The notes: generated by a model not told the origin, from the letters alone. Counted from the stretch's first letter, positions 23,797 through 32,013 are shown. The stretch: DNA of 42,649 bases from an uncultured beta proteobacterium (GCA_902825845.1 CADECM010000037.1:8376-51024), one strand, 5' to 3'. Numbers and translations: made by a program.

Positions 23797-25068
23797 ATGG
23801 AAGCACTCAAGGGGGTTCGAATTCTCGACATGACGCATGTGCAGGCGGGGCCTACCTGCTCGCAGCTGCTGGCCTGGATGGGCGCGGACGTGATCAAGTT
23901 CGAGCCGCCGCAGGGCGACGCCACGCGAGGCCAATTGCGCGATGTCCCCAACGCCGACAGCTTGTATTTCACCATGTTGAATTGCAACAAGCGCTCCATC
24001 ACGGTAAACATGAAGAACCCGGAGGGCAAGAAAGTCTTCGTCGATCTGCTGCTGAAGTGCGACATCATCATGGAAAACTTCGGCCCCGGTGTGCTGGATC
24101 GCTTTGGATTCACCTGGGAAAAGATCCATGAAATCAATCCTAAAATCGTGATGGGGTCGATCAAGGGCTTTGGTTCCAGCGGACCCTATTCCGACTTCAA
24201 AGCCTACGAAAACGTGGCGCAGGCCATGGGCGGCGCGATGAGCACCACCGGCGTGCCCGAAGGCCCGCCGTTTGTCACCGGCGCACAGATCGGCGACAGC
24301 GGTACCGGCCTGCATCTGGCGATCGGCCTGCTCGGGGCGCTGCATCAGGCCAACCGCACCGGCCAGGGACAGTATGTCGAAGTGGCGATGATGGACGGCG
24401 TGATGAATCTGTGCCGCGTGAAATGGCGCGATCACCAGCGTCTGCAGCACGGCGGCCTGTCCGAATACTCAGTGCCAACACAGCAGGGCATGACGGAAAC
24501 CCCGCGCGCGGGCAACGATTCCGGCGGCGGACAGTTGGGGAACGCGATTCAGTGCAAGCCCGGCGGTCCCAACGACTACATCTACGTGGTGGTGCAGGAA
24601 GCAGTGTGGGACGGGCTCGCCAAGCGCATCGGGCCGGAAATCGGTCAGCCGGATTTGGCAACCGACGCCCGCTACGCCAAGATCGCGGATCGGCGCAAGA
24701 ATCAGAATGACATCTGGGCAGCGCTGACAAAATTCGCCTCGAAATACACCAAGCGCGAGTTCATGGCGATTCTCAATCCACTGGACGTACCCTGCGGCCC
24801 CATCATGTCCACTGGCGATCTGGCCAACGACGAACATGTGCGTGGACGCGAGATGTATGTCGAACTTGACCACCCACAGCGCGGCAAGTGGTTCAATGTC
24901 GGCATGCCGATCAAGTTGTCGGCATCACCTGCGGTGATCAAGCGCTCACCGACGCTGGGTGAACACACCGACGAGGTGTTGAAGGATGTGCTGGGTTATG
25001 CGGACGACAAGGTGGCGTCGCTGAAAACAGCAGGCGCGTTTTCGCTGCCGCCAAAGAAAGTGGCCTGA
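23797..25068 (+). CDS. frc: Formyl-CoA:oxalate CoA-transferase (CaiB/BaiF class III)
   Basis: Formyl-CoA + oxalate gives formate + oxalyl-CoA, the activating step that feeds Oxc. The 423 aa from the ATG at 23797 (GGAG at 23787-23790) compare with 428 aa in Oxalobacter; an earlier start at 23719 would cover the promoter. Class III CoA-transferase marks: N-terminal [20 protein letters not shown] opening (here [16 protein letters not shown]), [23 protein letters not shown], with the catalytic Asp expected in the [16 protein letters not shown] segment (Asp in IGDSG), and the glycine-rich loop region about 245-265 ([20 protein letters not shown]). It is divergent from the Crp/Fnr gene, with the formyltransferase gene 78 bp downstream. 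Assignment to Frc instead of other CaiB members rests on the adjacent oxc and on similarity. Confidence 0.95.
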   Translation: MEALKGVRILDMTHVQAGPTCSQLLAWMGADVIKFEPPQGDATRGQLRDVPNADSLYFTMLNCNKRSITVNMKNPEGKKVFVDLLLKCDIIMENFGPGVLDRFGFTWEKIHEINPKIVMGSIKGFGSSGPYSDFKAYENVAQAMGGAMSTTGVPEGPPFVTGAQIGDSGTGLHLAIGLLGALHQANRTGQGQYVEVAMMDGVMNLCRVKWRDHQRLQHGGLSEYSVPTQQGMTETPRAGNDSGGGQLGNAIQCKPGGPNDYIYVVVQEAVWDGLAKRIGPEIGQPDLATDARYAKIADRRKNQNDIWAALTKFASKYTKREFMAILNPLDVPCGPIMSTGDLANDEHVRGREMYVELDHPQRGKWFNVGMPIKLSASPAVIKRSPTLGEHTDEVLKDVLGYADDKVASLKTAGAFSLPPKKVA

Positions 25069-25146
25069 AGCAACGTCAAATGCGTTTTGGCCGAAAATTT
25101 AATATAAGTATTTGATTTTAAACAATATTTGTAATAAGGTGAATGT

Positions 25147-26079
25147 ATGAAAATTGCCATTATCGGCCAACAAGATTTCGGCAAAGCCGTACTCGACGCG
25201 TTTCTTGCGCGCGGTGACGAAGTTGCGGGGGTGTTCTGTGCGCCGGAAAAGCCGGGTGCCAAAGCCGATCCGGTGCGCGCGGCAGCCGAAGAAAAGAAGC
25301 TCAAGGTGTTTCAGTTCAAGTCACTGCGCGAGCAGGATGCGCACGACGCGCTCAAAGGTCTGAATGTCGATCTGGGCATCATGGCCTACGTGTTGCAATT
25401 CGCACCGGATAGCTTTGTGCATTTGCCGAAGAAAGGCACGATACAGTATCACCCGTCGCTGCTGCCGAAATACCGCGGGCCGTCGTCGATCAACTGGCCC
25501 ATAATTCGCGGCGATACCAAGACGGGCCTGACGATTTTCCGACCGAATGAGGGGCTGGACGAAGGACCGGTCATTCTGCAGAAGGAATGCGCGATCGGGC
25601 CGGACGACACTCTGGGAGACGTATATTTCAATCATCTGTTCCCGTTGGGCGTGCAAGCGATGCTGGAGGCGGCCGATCTGGTGTTTGCGGGCAAGCACAC
25701 CGAAACCGTGCAAAACGAAGCGGCTGCGAGCTATGAAGGATGGTGCCGCGCGGCAGAATCCCGCATCCATTGGGCGAGTCACGTCGACGCGGTGTACAAC
25801 GTTATCCGCGGCTGCAATCCGGCACCTGGCGCCTGGACAATGTTGAACGGCAAGAAAGTGCAGATATTCGATGCACGCAAACATCTGTTCCGGCGCTTTG
25901 CCGATGTTGCCGGAAAAATGGGCGAAGTCTCATCCGTCAATGAGCAGAGCTTCCGCGTGACCGCTCAGGGCGGCCATATTGAGGTGTTGCGTGCGCGTGG
26001 CGAAGACGGCAAAAAGATTTCCGGCGGCGAGTTTGCCAAAGCCAACAATATCGCCAACGGCATGCTGTTCGATTCTTGA
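25147..26079 (+). CDS. Formyltransferase-family protein like the N-terminal domain of ALDH1L1
   Basis: A 310-aa protein. It matches end to end the folate-binding hydrolase/formyltransferase domain of 10-formyl-THF dehydrogenase (ALDH1L1), without the aldehyde dehydrogenase part: MKIAIIGQQDFG start, YHPSLLPKYRG with His102, NEGLDEGPV with Asp138 (spacing of 36 residues, as in ALDH1L1 His106/Asp142), LQKECAIGPDDT, and a C-terminal OB-like domain. In methionyl-tRNA formyltransferases the residue two before the His is Asn; here it is Gln100. The ribosome site is AAGGTGA. It follows frc by 78 bp on the same strand. Family options: release of formate from 10-formyl-THF, or formyl transfer between CoA and THF. 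The latter would link formyl-CoA directly to folate and is my inference. Confidence 0.85.
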   Translation: MKIAIIGQQDFGKAVLDAFLARGDEVAGVFCAPEKPGAKADPVRAAAEEKKLKVFQFKSLREQDAHDALKGLNVDLGIMAYVLQFAPDSFVHLPKKGTIQYHPSLLPKYRGPSSINWPIIRGDTKTGLTIFRPNEGLDEGPVILQKECAIGPDDTLGDVYFNHLFPLGVQAMLEAADLVFAGKHTETVQNEAAASYEGWCRAAESRIHWASHVDAVYNVIRGCNPAPGAWTMLNGKKVQIFDARKHLFRRFADVAGKMGEVSSVNEQSFRVTAQGGHIEVLRARGEDGKKISGGEFAKANNIANGMLFDS

Positions 26080-26114
26080 CGCCGGCAACATCGGAATCGG
26101 TAGTTTTGCACACC

Positions 26115-26137
26115 AAGGCCACGGATTCCGTGGCCTT
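26115..26137 (+). terminator. Hairpin after the frc-formyltransferase operon
   Basis: A perfect 10-bp stem AAGGCCACGG / CCGTGGCCTT with a 3-base loop, 36 bp after the formyltransferase stop. No T-run follows, so it may be a Rho-assisted terminator or mRNA 3'-end stem. Confidence 0.6.
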
Positions 26138-26369
26138 GTCGCGTACCTGGTCGTAGCATGCTATGTATCTGATTCTATTTATCATTCTCCACGTCTACCG
26201 TGGGTTTGTGCGATGCCTTGGACAGTATCGTTGTCTCGCTATATGGATTTCTCGCGTTGCGGGCACGCATCACAAACGTGGGTTTGGTCGCTAAAAAGGA
26301 TAAAAGAGTAAACTAAATCAGGCAATTGCGTTATCTTCTTAATGATATCTGTAAGATGAAGGCCATTGC

Positions 26370-26516
26370 ATGACATTAACTGTTCGCGCACCCCGCATGT
26401 CCCGCCTTTGCTGCAATGCGCGGTGGCCGGTCGCAGACGACGGCGAGCGCTGCCGTTTTCCGGGTATTGCACTATTGCTGGTGTGTCCGTGGCGTGCGCG
26501 AGGTGCGCCATGCTGA
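26370..26516 (+). CDS. Possible small cysteine-rich protein or decayed zinc-ribbon gene
   Basis: A 48-codon frame with ATG at 26370 and GAAGG seven bases upstream. Five cysteines (residues 14, 15, 28, 39, 48), with RLCCNARWPVADDGERCRF in the middle. Other frames downstream continue with cysteine pairs (ACARC, KRCR) or with the polar GDYNALANQIKQRY, which would fit a frameshifted remnant of a longer gene. It precedes the PP2C operon on the same strand. No family is recognised; it may be chance. Confidence 0.25.
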   Translation: MTLTVRAPRMSRLCCNARWPVADDGERCRFPGIALLLVCPWRARGAPC

Positions 26517-26699
26517 TTCAGTCGGGCAAGAGGTGCCGATAGGCCCGGATATCGATGTCGGTGACTATAATGCCCTTGCTAATCAGATCAAACAGCGGTA
26601 TCAAAGCCGTCATCAGGCGACCGGGGCGCGGCTAACGGACCAACAAGACCAGTGGCCGGCGTCAAAAGCGTCCGCGGCGGCCCGGGCTTAGGAAAATGA

Positions 26700-27515
26700 A
26701 TGAACCGTGTGATCCATCAGTTCGACATGGCAAGCGCAACCGACGTGGGGCGGGTGCGCGCACATAACGAAGACAGTATCGCGGTTGACCCCGAACTAGG
26801 CCTGGCGACACTTGCCGATGGCATGGGCGGTTACAACGCCGGTGAGGTGGCCAGCGGCATTGCCGTGGCAATGGTGCCGGCGGAAATTCGCAAATTCCAC
26901 GACAGCCTCGGTGTGCGCGATCTTGCCGAACCCGAAGTGCGGGAAATGGTGGCGGCGCAGGCCAACAAAGTCAACGCCGCGATCTATGCCGCGGCACAGA
27001 ACCAGGCCAACTATTCCGGCATGGGCACAACGCTGGTCATCGCGTACTGGCACGGCGACCGCGTCACCATCGGGCATCTGGGGGATTCGCGCTGCTACAG
27101 AATGCGCGGTGAGAAAATCAAGGCATTGACCCGCGACCACTCGTGGATCCAGGAGCAGATCGACGCCGGACTGATGACATATGAGCAGGCGCGCACTTCC
27201 AAGAAAAAAAACCTGGTCACGCGGGCTTGCGGCATAGATCTGAATGTCGCGCCCGAGGTGCACACGCACGACGTGCAGGCAGGCGACATTTACGTGCTGT
27301 GTTCCGACGGGCTCTACGACATGGTGTCCGACGACAATATTCACCTGACGGTGTCGTCGTTGAAGTCCAATCTGCCGCTGGCCGCGCAGCAGCTGGTGCA
27401 GCAGGCCAACGACAATGGCGGGCGTGACAATATTTCGGTCATTCTGGTGCACGTGCTGAAGTCGGGCCGTACGTCGGCGGGCTTGCTCGCGCGCGTCAAA
27501 AACTGGTTTAAATAA
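26700..27515 (+). CDS. PP2C-type serine/threonine protein phosphatase
   Basis: A 271-aa soluble phosphatase; removes phosphate from Ser/Thr with two Mn2+/Mg2+ ions. Motifs in order: VGRVRAHNEDS (Asp at the metal site), LADGMGGYNAGEVAS, GMGTTLVIAYW, IGHLGDSRCY, LTRDHSW, VLCSDGLYDMV and GGRDNISVILV. The start ATG at 26700 follows AGGA. A basic/hydrophobic C-terminus (LLARVKNWFK) may touch the membrane. The FHA gene begins 17 bp later, forming the typical PP2C-FHA signalling pair; a protein kinase partner is not in this window. It heads an operon that ends with a PilB-like ATPase, suggesting control of pili or secretion by Ser/Thr phosphorylation. Confidence 0.95.
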   Translation: MNRVIHQFDMASATDVGRVRAHNEDSIAVDPELGLATLADGMGGYNAGEVASGIAVAMVPAEIRKFHDSLGVRDLAEPEVREMVAAQANKVNAAIYAAAQNQANYSGMGTTLVIAYWHGDRVTIGHLGDSRCYRMRGEKIKALTRDHSWIQEQIDAGLMTYEQARTSKKKNLVTRACGIDLNVAPEVHTHDVQAGDIYVLCSDGLYDMVSDDNIHLTVSSLKSNLPLAAQQLVQQANDNGGRDNISVILVHVLKSGRTSAGLLARVKNWFK

Positions 27516-27532
27516 GTGTCGAGGACCTCAAT

Positions 27533-28249
27533 ATGGCGAAGGTGATACTCAGTCTCGAGGGCTCCGTGATCCGGGAAATGAATCTGGAGAAGGAACGCGT
27601 GACGATAGGCCGCAAGCCGCAAAATGACATTCAGATCGAAAACCTGGCGGTGAGCAGCGAACACGCGCGCATCATTACCATACTCAACGATTCGTTTCTC
27701 GAGGATCTGGGATCCACCAACGGCACGCTGGTCAACGGCAATCCGATCAAGAAGCACATCCTGCAAAACAACGATGTGATCGAAATCGGCAAATACATAT
27801 TGAAGTATGTCAGTGATCCTTCCGCCGGGCAGACCTCGGCGGAAGACTTCGAACGCACCATGGTGCTGCGCATGCCCAATGCCGCGCAACGCACGGCTGC
27901 GCCGGAAAGAACCGATACCATGACGCGCATGGTTGCCGAGCCGCCGGCGCGCGCGGCCGCCGCGCCGCCCCCCGCGGCTGCCGGCGGGCAACAGGCGCAC
28001 ATACAGATATTGAGTGGTCCCGGCGTGGGCAGGGAGCTGGCGCTGATCAAGAATCTCACCACGTTGGGCAAGCCCGGGGTGCAAGTGGCGGTCATCACCA
28101 AACGGCCGCAAGGTTACTTCATCACGCACGTTGAAGGCGTCAACTATCCGATACTCAACGGGGCCACGCTGGATGCCCAGGCACATGCGCTGAAAAACCA
28201 CGATCTGGTGGAAATTGCCGGCGTCAAGATGGAATTTTTCTTCAAGTAG
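27533..28249 (+). CDS. FHA-domain protein with a second degenerate FHA-like domain
   Basis: A 238-aa protein. The first domain (about 3-95) is a full FHA domain that binds phosphothreonine: TIGRKPQNDI, SSEHARI, STNGTLVNG. A Pro/Ala-rich linker (about 105-155, with APPPAAAGG) leads to a second FHA-like beta domain (about 158-238: IQILSGPGVGRELAL, TTLGKPGVQVAVI, YPILNG, HDLVEIAGVKMEFFF) that has the fold pattern but lost the Arg/Ser/His ligand motif. The start ATG at 27533 has GAGG upstream. It is sandwiched between the phosphatase and a metallo-hydrolase. Likely an adaptor reading a Thr-phosphorylated partner. Confidence 0.92.
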   Translation: MAKVILSLEGSVIREMNLEKERVTIGRKPQNDIQIENLAVSSEHARIITILNDSFLEDLGSTNGTLVNGNPIKKHILQNNDVIEIGKYILKYVSDPSAGQTSAEDFERTMVLRMPNAAQRTAAPERTDTMTRMVAEPPARAAAAPPPAAAGGQQAHIQILSGPGVGRELALIKNLTTLGKPGVQVAVITKRPQGYFITHVEGVNYPILNGATLDAQAHALKNHDLVEIAGVKMEFFFK

Positions 28250-28321
28250 CCGCGTATCGCCGCCGTTCACCGCGGCATTCTCCCGCGGCAACGGCCCATA
28301 CTATTTCGAGACGAAGCAATC

Positions 28322-29086
28322 ATGCGTTTAAAGGTAATCGGATGCAGCGGCGGCATCGGCAGCGGATTGCGCACGACGTCGCTGCTGCTGGATCACGACG
28401 TGCTGATTGACGCGGGCACCGGTGTCGGCGATCTCGATCTCGAACAACTGGTGCTGATCGACCATGTGTTTGTCACGCATTCCCATCTCGACCATGTCAC
28501 GTCGATTCCGTTCCTGGCGGATACCGTGGGCGCGATGCGCAGCGCGCCGCTGACCGTGCACGCGTTGCCGGAAACCATCGCGGACCTGCGGCAGCACCTG
28601 TTTAACTGGAAGCTGTGGCCGGACTTTACGAAAATTCCTTCCGAGGCGCAGCCGTTGCTGCGGTTTTCGCCGGTGACCGTGGGCGAACCGGTGGTTATCG
28701 CAGACCGGACGATAACGCCCGTTCCCGCCAATCATGTGGTGCCGGCGGTGGGCTATGCGCTGGATTCGGGCCGCGGGAGCCTGGTATTCACGGGAGACAC
28801 CTGCGGCGGCGACGCGTTTTGGCGCGCGCTCAACGCGATCGGCAATCTTCGCTATCTGATCATCGAAACCTCGTTCCCCGATGCCGAACGGGAACTCGCG
28901 GTTCAAGCGCGGCATCTATGTCCCAGTCTGCTGGCGGAACAACTGGCCCACATGAAACAGTCCGCGGAAGTGTTTATTACGCATCTGAAGCCCGGCGAAT
29001 GCAGCAGGATAATGCAGGAAATTACGGCAAGTGCGTCGCGCTGGAATCCCAAAATGTTGCAACACCGGCAGTTGTTCGACTTTTGA
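28322..29086 (+). CDS. Metallo-beta-lactamase-fold hydrolase, class II cyclic-nucleotide phosphodiesterase-like
   Basis: A 254-aa protein. The metal motif THSHLDHVTSIPF (HxHxDH) is at about residues 56-68. GDTCGGDAF provides the next Asp at about 160, LIIETSFPD follows, and the late FITHLKP supplies the last His at about 220. The pattern fits cAMP phosphodiesterases of class II (PDE1/CpdP group) more than beta-lactamases or RNase Z, but the substrate cannot be proven. The start ATG at 28322 has only a weak ribosome site, 72 bp after the FHA gene. In the operon it may hydrolyse a nucleotide second messenger near the PilB-like ATPase, whose GAF domain could bind such a ligand. That link is inference. 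Confidence 0.85.
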   Translation: MRLKVIGCSGGIGSGLRTTSLLLDHDVLIDAGTGVGDLDLEQLVLIDHVFVTHSHLDHVTSIPFLADTVGAMRSAPLTVHALPETIADLRQHLFNWKLWPDFTKIPSEAQPLLRFSPVTVGEPVVIADRTITPVPANHVVPAVGYALDSGRGSLVFTGDTCGGDAFWRALNAIGNLRYLIIETSFPDAERELAVQARHLCPSLLAEQLAHMKQSAEVFITHLKPGECSRIMQEITASASRWNPKMLQHRQLFDF

Positions 29087-29131
29087 ACAGCGAACCTGTA
29101 TTGAGAACGCAATCATGTTTGTGGGGATGAT

Positions 29132-31513
29132 ATGAGTACAGTACTCCAGAACAAGTCGGCTGCACAGGAGCCCATGGCCGAGAAGCTGGGCTTTCAGCAG
29201 CGGCTGCAGACCCTGACCAACAAAGTGCATGCGTCGAAGAATATCGACGAGATTCTCACCGATCTTTCAGCCGAGCTATGCGGTTTGTTTTTGGCCGACC
29301 GCTTGACGATTTATCTCACCAGCGAGGACAAGGGCTCGATCATCTCAAAGGTCAAGACCGGACTGCACTCGTTCAAGGACATAAAACTGCCGATCAACGA
29401 ACAATCGGTGGCCGGCTTCGTCGCCGTAAACAAGCGCGTGCTGAATATCAAGGATGTCTACGACGACGCGGAACTCAAGTCGCACAGTCCGCAGCTGAAT
29501 TTTCTCAAGGCGGTTGACGCAAAAACCGGTTACCGCACGCGGCAGATGCTGGTGGCACCCATCGTTGAAGCCAAAACGCGCGAGCTGGTTGGAATCATCC
29601 AGATTATCAATACCAAGAACGGGCAGTCGTTCCAGCCGTTCATGGAAGAAGGTGTGCTGCATCTGTGCGAGACGCTGTCCATCGCGTTCCGGCAGCGGCA
29701 GGGCGCGAGCAGCATCGTGCAGGTGCGCGGCCGTTATGACGCGCTGGTGACCGATGCGGTGATCTCGGCGGAAGAACTGGAACTCGCGCAGCGCTCGTCC
29801 CGCCGCAAGAACCTCGACCTGGAAACCGTGCTGATCGACGAATTCCAGGTCAAGGTGCCCGCGCTGGGGGCGGCCCTGGCCACGTTCTTCGGCGTGGCTT
29901 ATGAAACGTTCAAGCAGGATCGCATCAAACCGCCGGACCTGCTGCGCAATATGAGCCGCGAGTTTTGCATGACCAATCAGTGGGTGCCGCTGGACGACTC
30001 CAAGGACGGCATCCTGGTGATGACGCCGGATGTCGAGCGCACGCGGGCCTCGCGCATGGTCGGCAACGTTTACCCGAAGAGCAAGATAGTCTACTGCGTC
30101 ACCACCCAGCGTGAGTTTGCGGCGACCCTCGATCAGATGTTTGGCGGCATGTCGGCCCTGCAGGACTCAGGCAACATTGACGACCTGCTGGGTGATCTGG
30201 GCGAAGACGGGGAGACGGAGAGCGGCAGTGACGATATCGCGAGCGCGGCCAGCGACAACGAACTGGTGAAACTCGTCAACAAGGTGATCATAGACGCTTA
30301 TCAGCAGGGCGCATCCGACATTCATATCGAACCCTACCCCGGCAAGGGCAAGACGGAAATACGCTTTCGCAAGGACGGCTCGCTGTCGCCGTACATCCAG
30401 ATACCCGCGAGTTATCGCAACGCGCTCGCCGCACGCCTGAAAATCATGTGCGATCTGGATATTTCGGAACGCCGCAAGCCGCAGGACGGCAAGATCAAGT
30501 TCAAGAAATTCGGGCCGCTGGATATCGAACTGCGGGTGGCGACGATACCGACGGCGGGGGGTGTTGAAGACATCGTGATGCGTATCCTCGCGGCGGGCGA
30601 GCCGATACCGCTGGACAAGCTCGGATTGTCGAAGCGCAACCTGGAATTGTGCAAGGGCGCGATCGAGAAGCCCTACGGTTTGTTCTTCGTCTGTGGCCCC
30701 ACGGGGTCGGGCAAGACCACCACGCTGCATTCGGTGCTCGGCTATCTTAATAAGCCCGACACCAAGATCTGGACCGCCGAGGACCCGGTTGAAATTACGC
30801 AAAAGGGTCTGCGGCAGGTGCAGGTGAACAAAAAGGCGGGACTGGAATTTTCCATTGTGATGAAGGCGTTCTTGCGTGCCGATCCGGACATCATCATGGT
30901 GGGCGAAATGCGCGACAAGGAAACGGTATCCACCGGCATCGAGGCATCGCTCACGGGCCACCTGGTGTTCGCCACCCTGCACACCAACAGCGCGCCGGAA
31001 TCGATCATCCGCCTGCTGGACATGGGCATGGATCCGTTTAACTTCGCCGACGCACTGCTCGGCATCCTGGCGCAGCGTCTGGCCAAGCGGCTGTGCGCAA
31101 AATGCAAGACGCCCCATCGCGCATCGGACGAGGAAATCAAGGCACTGCTCGACGAATACGCGCTGGAGTTGATGAACACGGAATCGTGGAAAAAGGATCC
31201 TGAAGGCGAGAGAGCCAAGGTGCTGGAATTCTGGACCAGGGAATTTGGCGACGAAAATGGCCATCTGGTGCTGCATACCGCCAAAGGCTGTGATACCTGC
31301 GGCGGCACCGGCTACAAGGGACGCGTGGGTCTGCACGAACTGCTGATCGGCACCGATCGCGTGAAAAAAGACATCCAGGAGCATGCGCGCGTGGCGCAGA
31401 TGTTCGCAACGGCGCTGGAAGAAGGCATGCGCACGCTGAAGCAGGACGGCATTGAAAAGGTCTGGGCGGGAATTACGGATATCCAGCAGGTGCGGGCGGT
31501 TTGTATCAAGTAA
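29132..31513 (+). CDS. GAF-domain type II/IV secretion ATPase (PilB/GspE family)
   Basis: A 793-aa protein. Domain order: a GAF sensor domain (about 25-190, with PINEQSVAGFVAVNKRVLNIKD), an MshEN/GspE N-terminal domain (about 200-335), an acidic linker (about 350-375), then the ATPase with Walker A GPTGSGKTT (about 522-530), the Asp box (AEDPVEITQKG), Walker B IIMVGEMRD and the His box (GHLVFATLHTN). A tetracysteine zinc motif is formed by CAKC (about 653) and CDTC (about 720). ATP-driven extension of pili or pseudopilus. The GAF front end replaces the usual arrangement and implies small-molecule or protein control. Last gene of the PP2C-FHA-hydrolase operon; the pilin gene lies 500 bp further on. 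Confidence 0.93.
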   Translation: MSTVLQNKSAAQEPMAEKLGFQQRLQTLTNKVHASKNIDEILTDLSAELCGLFLADRLTIYLTSEDKGSIISKVKTGLHSFKDIKLPINEQSVAGFVAVNKRVLNIKDVYDDAELKSHSPQLNFLKAVDAKTGYRTRQMLVAPIVEAKTRELVGIIQIINTKNGQSFQPFMEEGVLHLCETLSIAFRQRQGASSIVQVRGRYDALVTDAVISAEELELAQRSSRRKNLDLETVLIDEFQVKVPALGAALATFFGVAYETFKQDRIKPPDLLRNMSREFCMTNQWVPLDDSKDGILVMTPDVERTRASRMVGNVYPKSKIVYCVTTQREFAATLDQMFGGMSALQDSGNIDDLLGDLGEDGETESGSDDIASAASDNELVKLVNKVIIDAYQQGASDIHIEPYPGKGKTEIRFRKDGSLSPYIQIPASYRNALAARLKIMCDLDISERRKPQDGKIKFKKFGPLDIELRVATIPTAGGVEDIVMRILAAGEPIPLDKLGLSKRNLELCKGAIEKPYGLFFVCGPTGSGKTTTLHSVLGYLNKPDTKIWTAEDPVEITQKGLRQVQVNKKAGLEFSIVMKAFLRADPDIIMVGEMRDKETVSTGIEASLTGHLVFATLHTNSAPESIIRLLDMGMDPFNFADALLGILAQRLAKRLCAKCKTPHRASDEEIKALLDEYALELMNTESWKKDPEGERAKVLEFWTREFGDENGHLVLHTAKGCDTCGGTGYKGRVGLHELLIGTDRVKKDIQEHARVAQMFATALEEGMRTLKQDGIEKVWAGITDIQQVRAVCIK

Positions 31514-32013
31514 CTTGGACTAAACCGGGGTGCACGCAACATCCGTCTGGCCAGAAAACCGGCAACTACACACCGCATCGCTGCGGGATTTATTAAGCGA
31601 AACAGCGACGATCGATTGGACGGAACAGCTCGAAGCTTGAGATGGCACAGTAGGGCGGGGTCTCTGGGAATTTCAAAATCGCGACTCTCGACCCGAATGT
31701 AGACACGGCGAGCCGATCTACGAAAGATGAGCCTTCGACCAAGGTGACAAAAATTGTCACTGTACGCCGAATTTCGTAAATGAAAACCCGCGCAGCACAG
31801 AAATCGTCAATGGTTTCTGCGGCAAATACAAGGAAGTGGCAGTAACGTTTCTCGAAGTGCGGGCTTGTGTTGACGTAATATTATATAAGCGATTGTTTTT
31901 AAAGGATTTTATTTATTTGAGTCTCTAGGCGATTGTTCTGGTACGACAATTGCTCTTAAGTATATCGGTGTGAACGTTACATTTGAGTTTTTCAATCTTA
32001 GGGAGATTTTTGC
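31514..32013. other. Intergenic region with palindrome and sigma-54 promoter upstream of pilA
   Basis: 500 bp without a credible gene. It contains a 17-base palindrome at 31744-31760, an AT-rich patch at about 31880-31915 and the pilA promoter at 31939-31954. No terminator with T-run was found for the ATPase operon. Confidence 0.75.
31939..31954 (+). promoter_or_regulatory. Sigma-54 (RpoN) promoter of the pilin gene
   Basis: TGGTACG-ACAA-TTGCT differs from the consensus TGGCACG-N4-TTGCW by one base, with GG (31940-31941) and GC (31952-31953) exactly ten bases apart. Transcription would start near 31965, about 50 bases before the pilA ATG. Pilin genes of Pseudomonas and relatives are RpoN/PilR-dependent. 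Confidence 0.85.

Larger units (their letters stand above)
26080..26699. other. Intergenic region between oxalate block and PP2C operon
   Basis: About 620 bp. It starts with the hairpin at 26115-26137, holds a possible 48-codon cysteine-rich frame (26370-26516), and otherwise has no supported gene. A 91-codon open frame at 26416-26691 overlaps the latter in another frame and has no ribosome site. The promoter of the PP2C operon should be here but none is obvious. Confidence 0.6.

Noticed and set aside
25101..25124. TTGAT-TTTA-AACAA before the formyltransferase as a further Crp/Fnr box
   Set aside because: The right half-site is poor (AACAA) and the stretch is part of a recurring AT-rich motif; the gene is likely read through from frc.
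31831..31850. TGGCAG-like sequence as sigma-54 promoter of pilA
   Set aside because: No GC occurs ten bases after the GG; the site at 31939-31954 fits the consensus far better and is nearer to the gene.
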